Assembly: GCA_014529385.2 (NCBI GenBank)
Contig: CM043966.1
Span: 36,122,739 to 36,186,738 of the forward strand
Source: Adiantum capillus-veneris
Taxonomy: Eukaryota > Streptophyta > Polypodiopsida > Polypodiales > Pteridaceae
Direction of reading: 5' to 3'
Length of the DNA: 64,000 nt
Part shown: positions 63,467-64,000 of the stretch, piece after piece
How the letters are laid out: each line of letters starts with the position of its first letter
Position numbering within the stretch: position 1 is the first letter of the stretch
Notes under the pieces: model-generated
What the model saw: the letters and a program-made list of their open reading frames with translations, nothing else
Databases searched by the model: none
Told to the model about the DNA's origin: nothing
Position numbers and translations under genes: made by a program

Positions 63467-64000
63467 CACGATATACGTGGTTCACCCAATGTGGGCTACG
63501 TCCACGGGAAAGCAGCCACTCAATGGATTTAGTACTTCAAAACAAGAAGTAGTTTACAAAGGGATTATACCCTTAATGGAGCTCCCGCCTTGCTTCACTC
63601 TCACCACCTCACACTCACCTTGTTGCATCAACTTCACACTATGAAATGTGTGTAGAAATGGCCTTCCTTTATAGGCCAAAAGGGCTGCCCTCTCTTATGA
63701 GAGACAGCCATGTGTAGCCGCCCTTGTGCGAATAAGTCCAAATCGGACCCTCCAATCCACCCATGTGTGGCCGCCCTTGAGAAGACAAGTCCGCTTTTGA
63801 ATTCGGCCACCGGCCACCGGCCAACCGACTGGTTGTTTTTCGACCACCCTTCGGCCGCCATCCGGCCATAATATTTCGACGAAAAAGAATATTCCGGTGA
63901 AAAAAAGTTTCGGGGGCCTCCGCCCCCGAGGCCTTTAAAGTTGCCCCTGATTCTTGTCCGTGAAAATTTGGGTTTCCGATGAGTGATTTTCCTTCACGCA
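63348..64000 (-). mobile_element. copia-D 5' LTR, cut by the window edge
   Basis: It starts (plus strand) TGTTAGGAAATAAG as at 58576 and is collinear with 58576-59280, lacking the 54-bp repeat block. About 85 bp should remain outside the window. A GA tract is at about 63437-63462. Confidence 0.93.

Larger units (their letters stand above)
58576..64000 (-). mobile_element. copia-D, young Ty1/copia element (Tork/Tnt1-like), runs off the right edge
   Basis: On the minus strand it holds the 5' LTR (63348 onward), PBS, gag-protease (63283-62078), integrase-RT-RNase H (62181-59428), polypurine tract and 3' LTR (58576-59367). It lies in the 5' LTR of gypsy-3, with CCTAG on the left (58571-58575). 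The two LTRs look almost identical apart from one 54-bp indel, so insertion is recent. It is still inactive: there is a frameshift, a stop and an in-frame deletion. Confidence 0.95.

Overview
The window looks like intergenic DNA from a land plant with a large, retrotransposon-rich nuclear genome. It is AT-rich and packed with LTR retrotransposons of both superfamilies (Ty1/copia and Ty3/gypsy). It has long GA/CT and CA microsatellites, initiator-Met-type primer-binding sites (TGGTATCAGAGC-like) and an Asp-type one (TGGCACC...). I found no host protein gene, rRNA, tRNA, CRISPR array or bacterial feature. I cannot name the species; a gymnosperm, fern, lycophyte or large-genome angiosperm would all fit. 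My element labels (gypsy-1 to -6, copia-A to -E) are local to this window.

Layout. 1-4515: old debris, with the PBS and LTR edge of a minus-strand Tat/Athila-like element (1276-1750) and a short gypsy reverse-transcriptase scrap (3025-3126). 4516-17213: a decayed Ty1/copia relic (copia-A) split by a complete but dead chromovirus (gypsy-1, 5615-14498) with a 5-bp target duplication carrying one mismatch. 17960-21320: copia-B, a sister of copia-A. It is followed by gypsy-2 (21321-27714), same family as gypsy-1, whose gag-pol frame is open for 1357 codons and whose 3' end is missing. 27715-30332: copia-C (gag zinc knuckle, protease, integrase, hinge), cut off by the LTR of a minus-strand gypsy element (gypsy-5, LTR 30333-31263). 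Gypsy-5 has an unusual long accessory open region next to its 3' LTR and a motif repeated at exactly 282-bp spacing. 36541-40235: a mosaic of a protease fragment and a protease-RT block (gypsy-6). 41960-45839: degenerate minus-strand gypsy-4. 45840-47456: a solo LTR with a perfect target duplication. 48184-49979: a compact 1.8-kb non-autonomous copia element with intact ends and a perfect target duplication. 50264-58575: minus-strand gypsy-3, same family as gypsy-1/2. 58576 to the window end: young minus-strand copia-D, inserted in the 5' LTR of gypsy-3.

How the parts relate. Gypsy-1, -2 and -3 and the solo LTR are four insertions of one LTR family (LTR 1.57-1.82 kb, TGTCA...TTACA). Their order of arrival can be read from nesting: copia-A before gypsy-1; copia-B before gypsy-2; copia-C before gypsy-5; gypsy-3 before copia-D. 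None of the autonomous elements has a complete coding set. Gypsy-2 and copia-D come closest.

I looked for an undescribed system and do not see a cellular one. The most unusual items are the gypsy-5 accessory region with its 282-bp-spaced palindromes, the compact copia-E element, a templated inverted duplication in gypsy-1, and reciprocal minisatellite expansions inside LTRs of one family.
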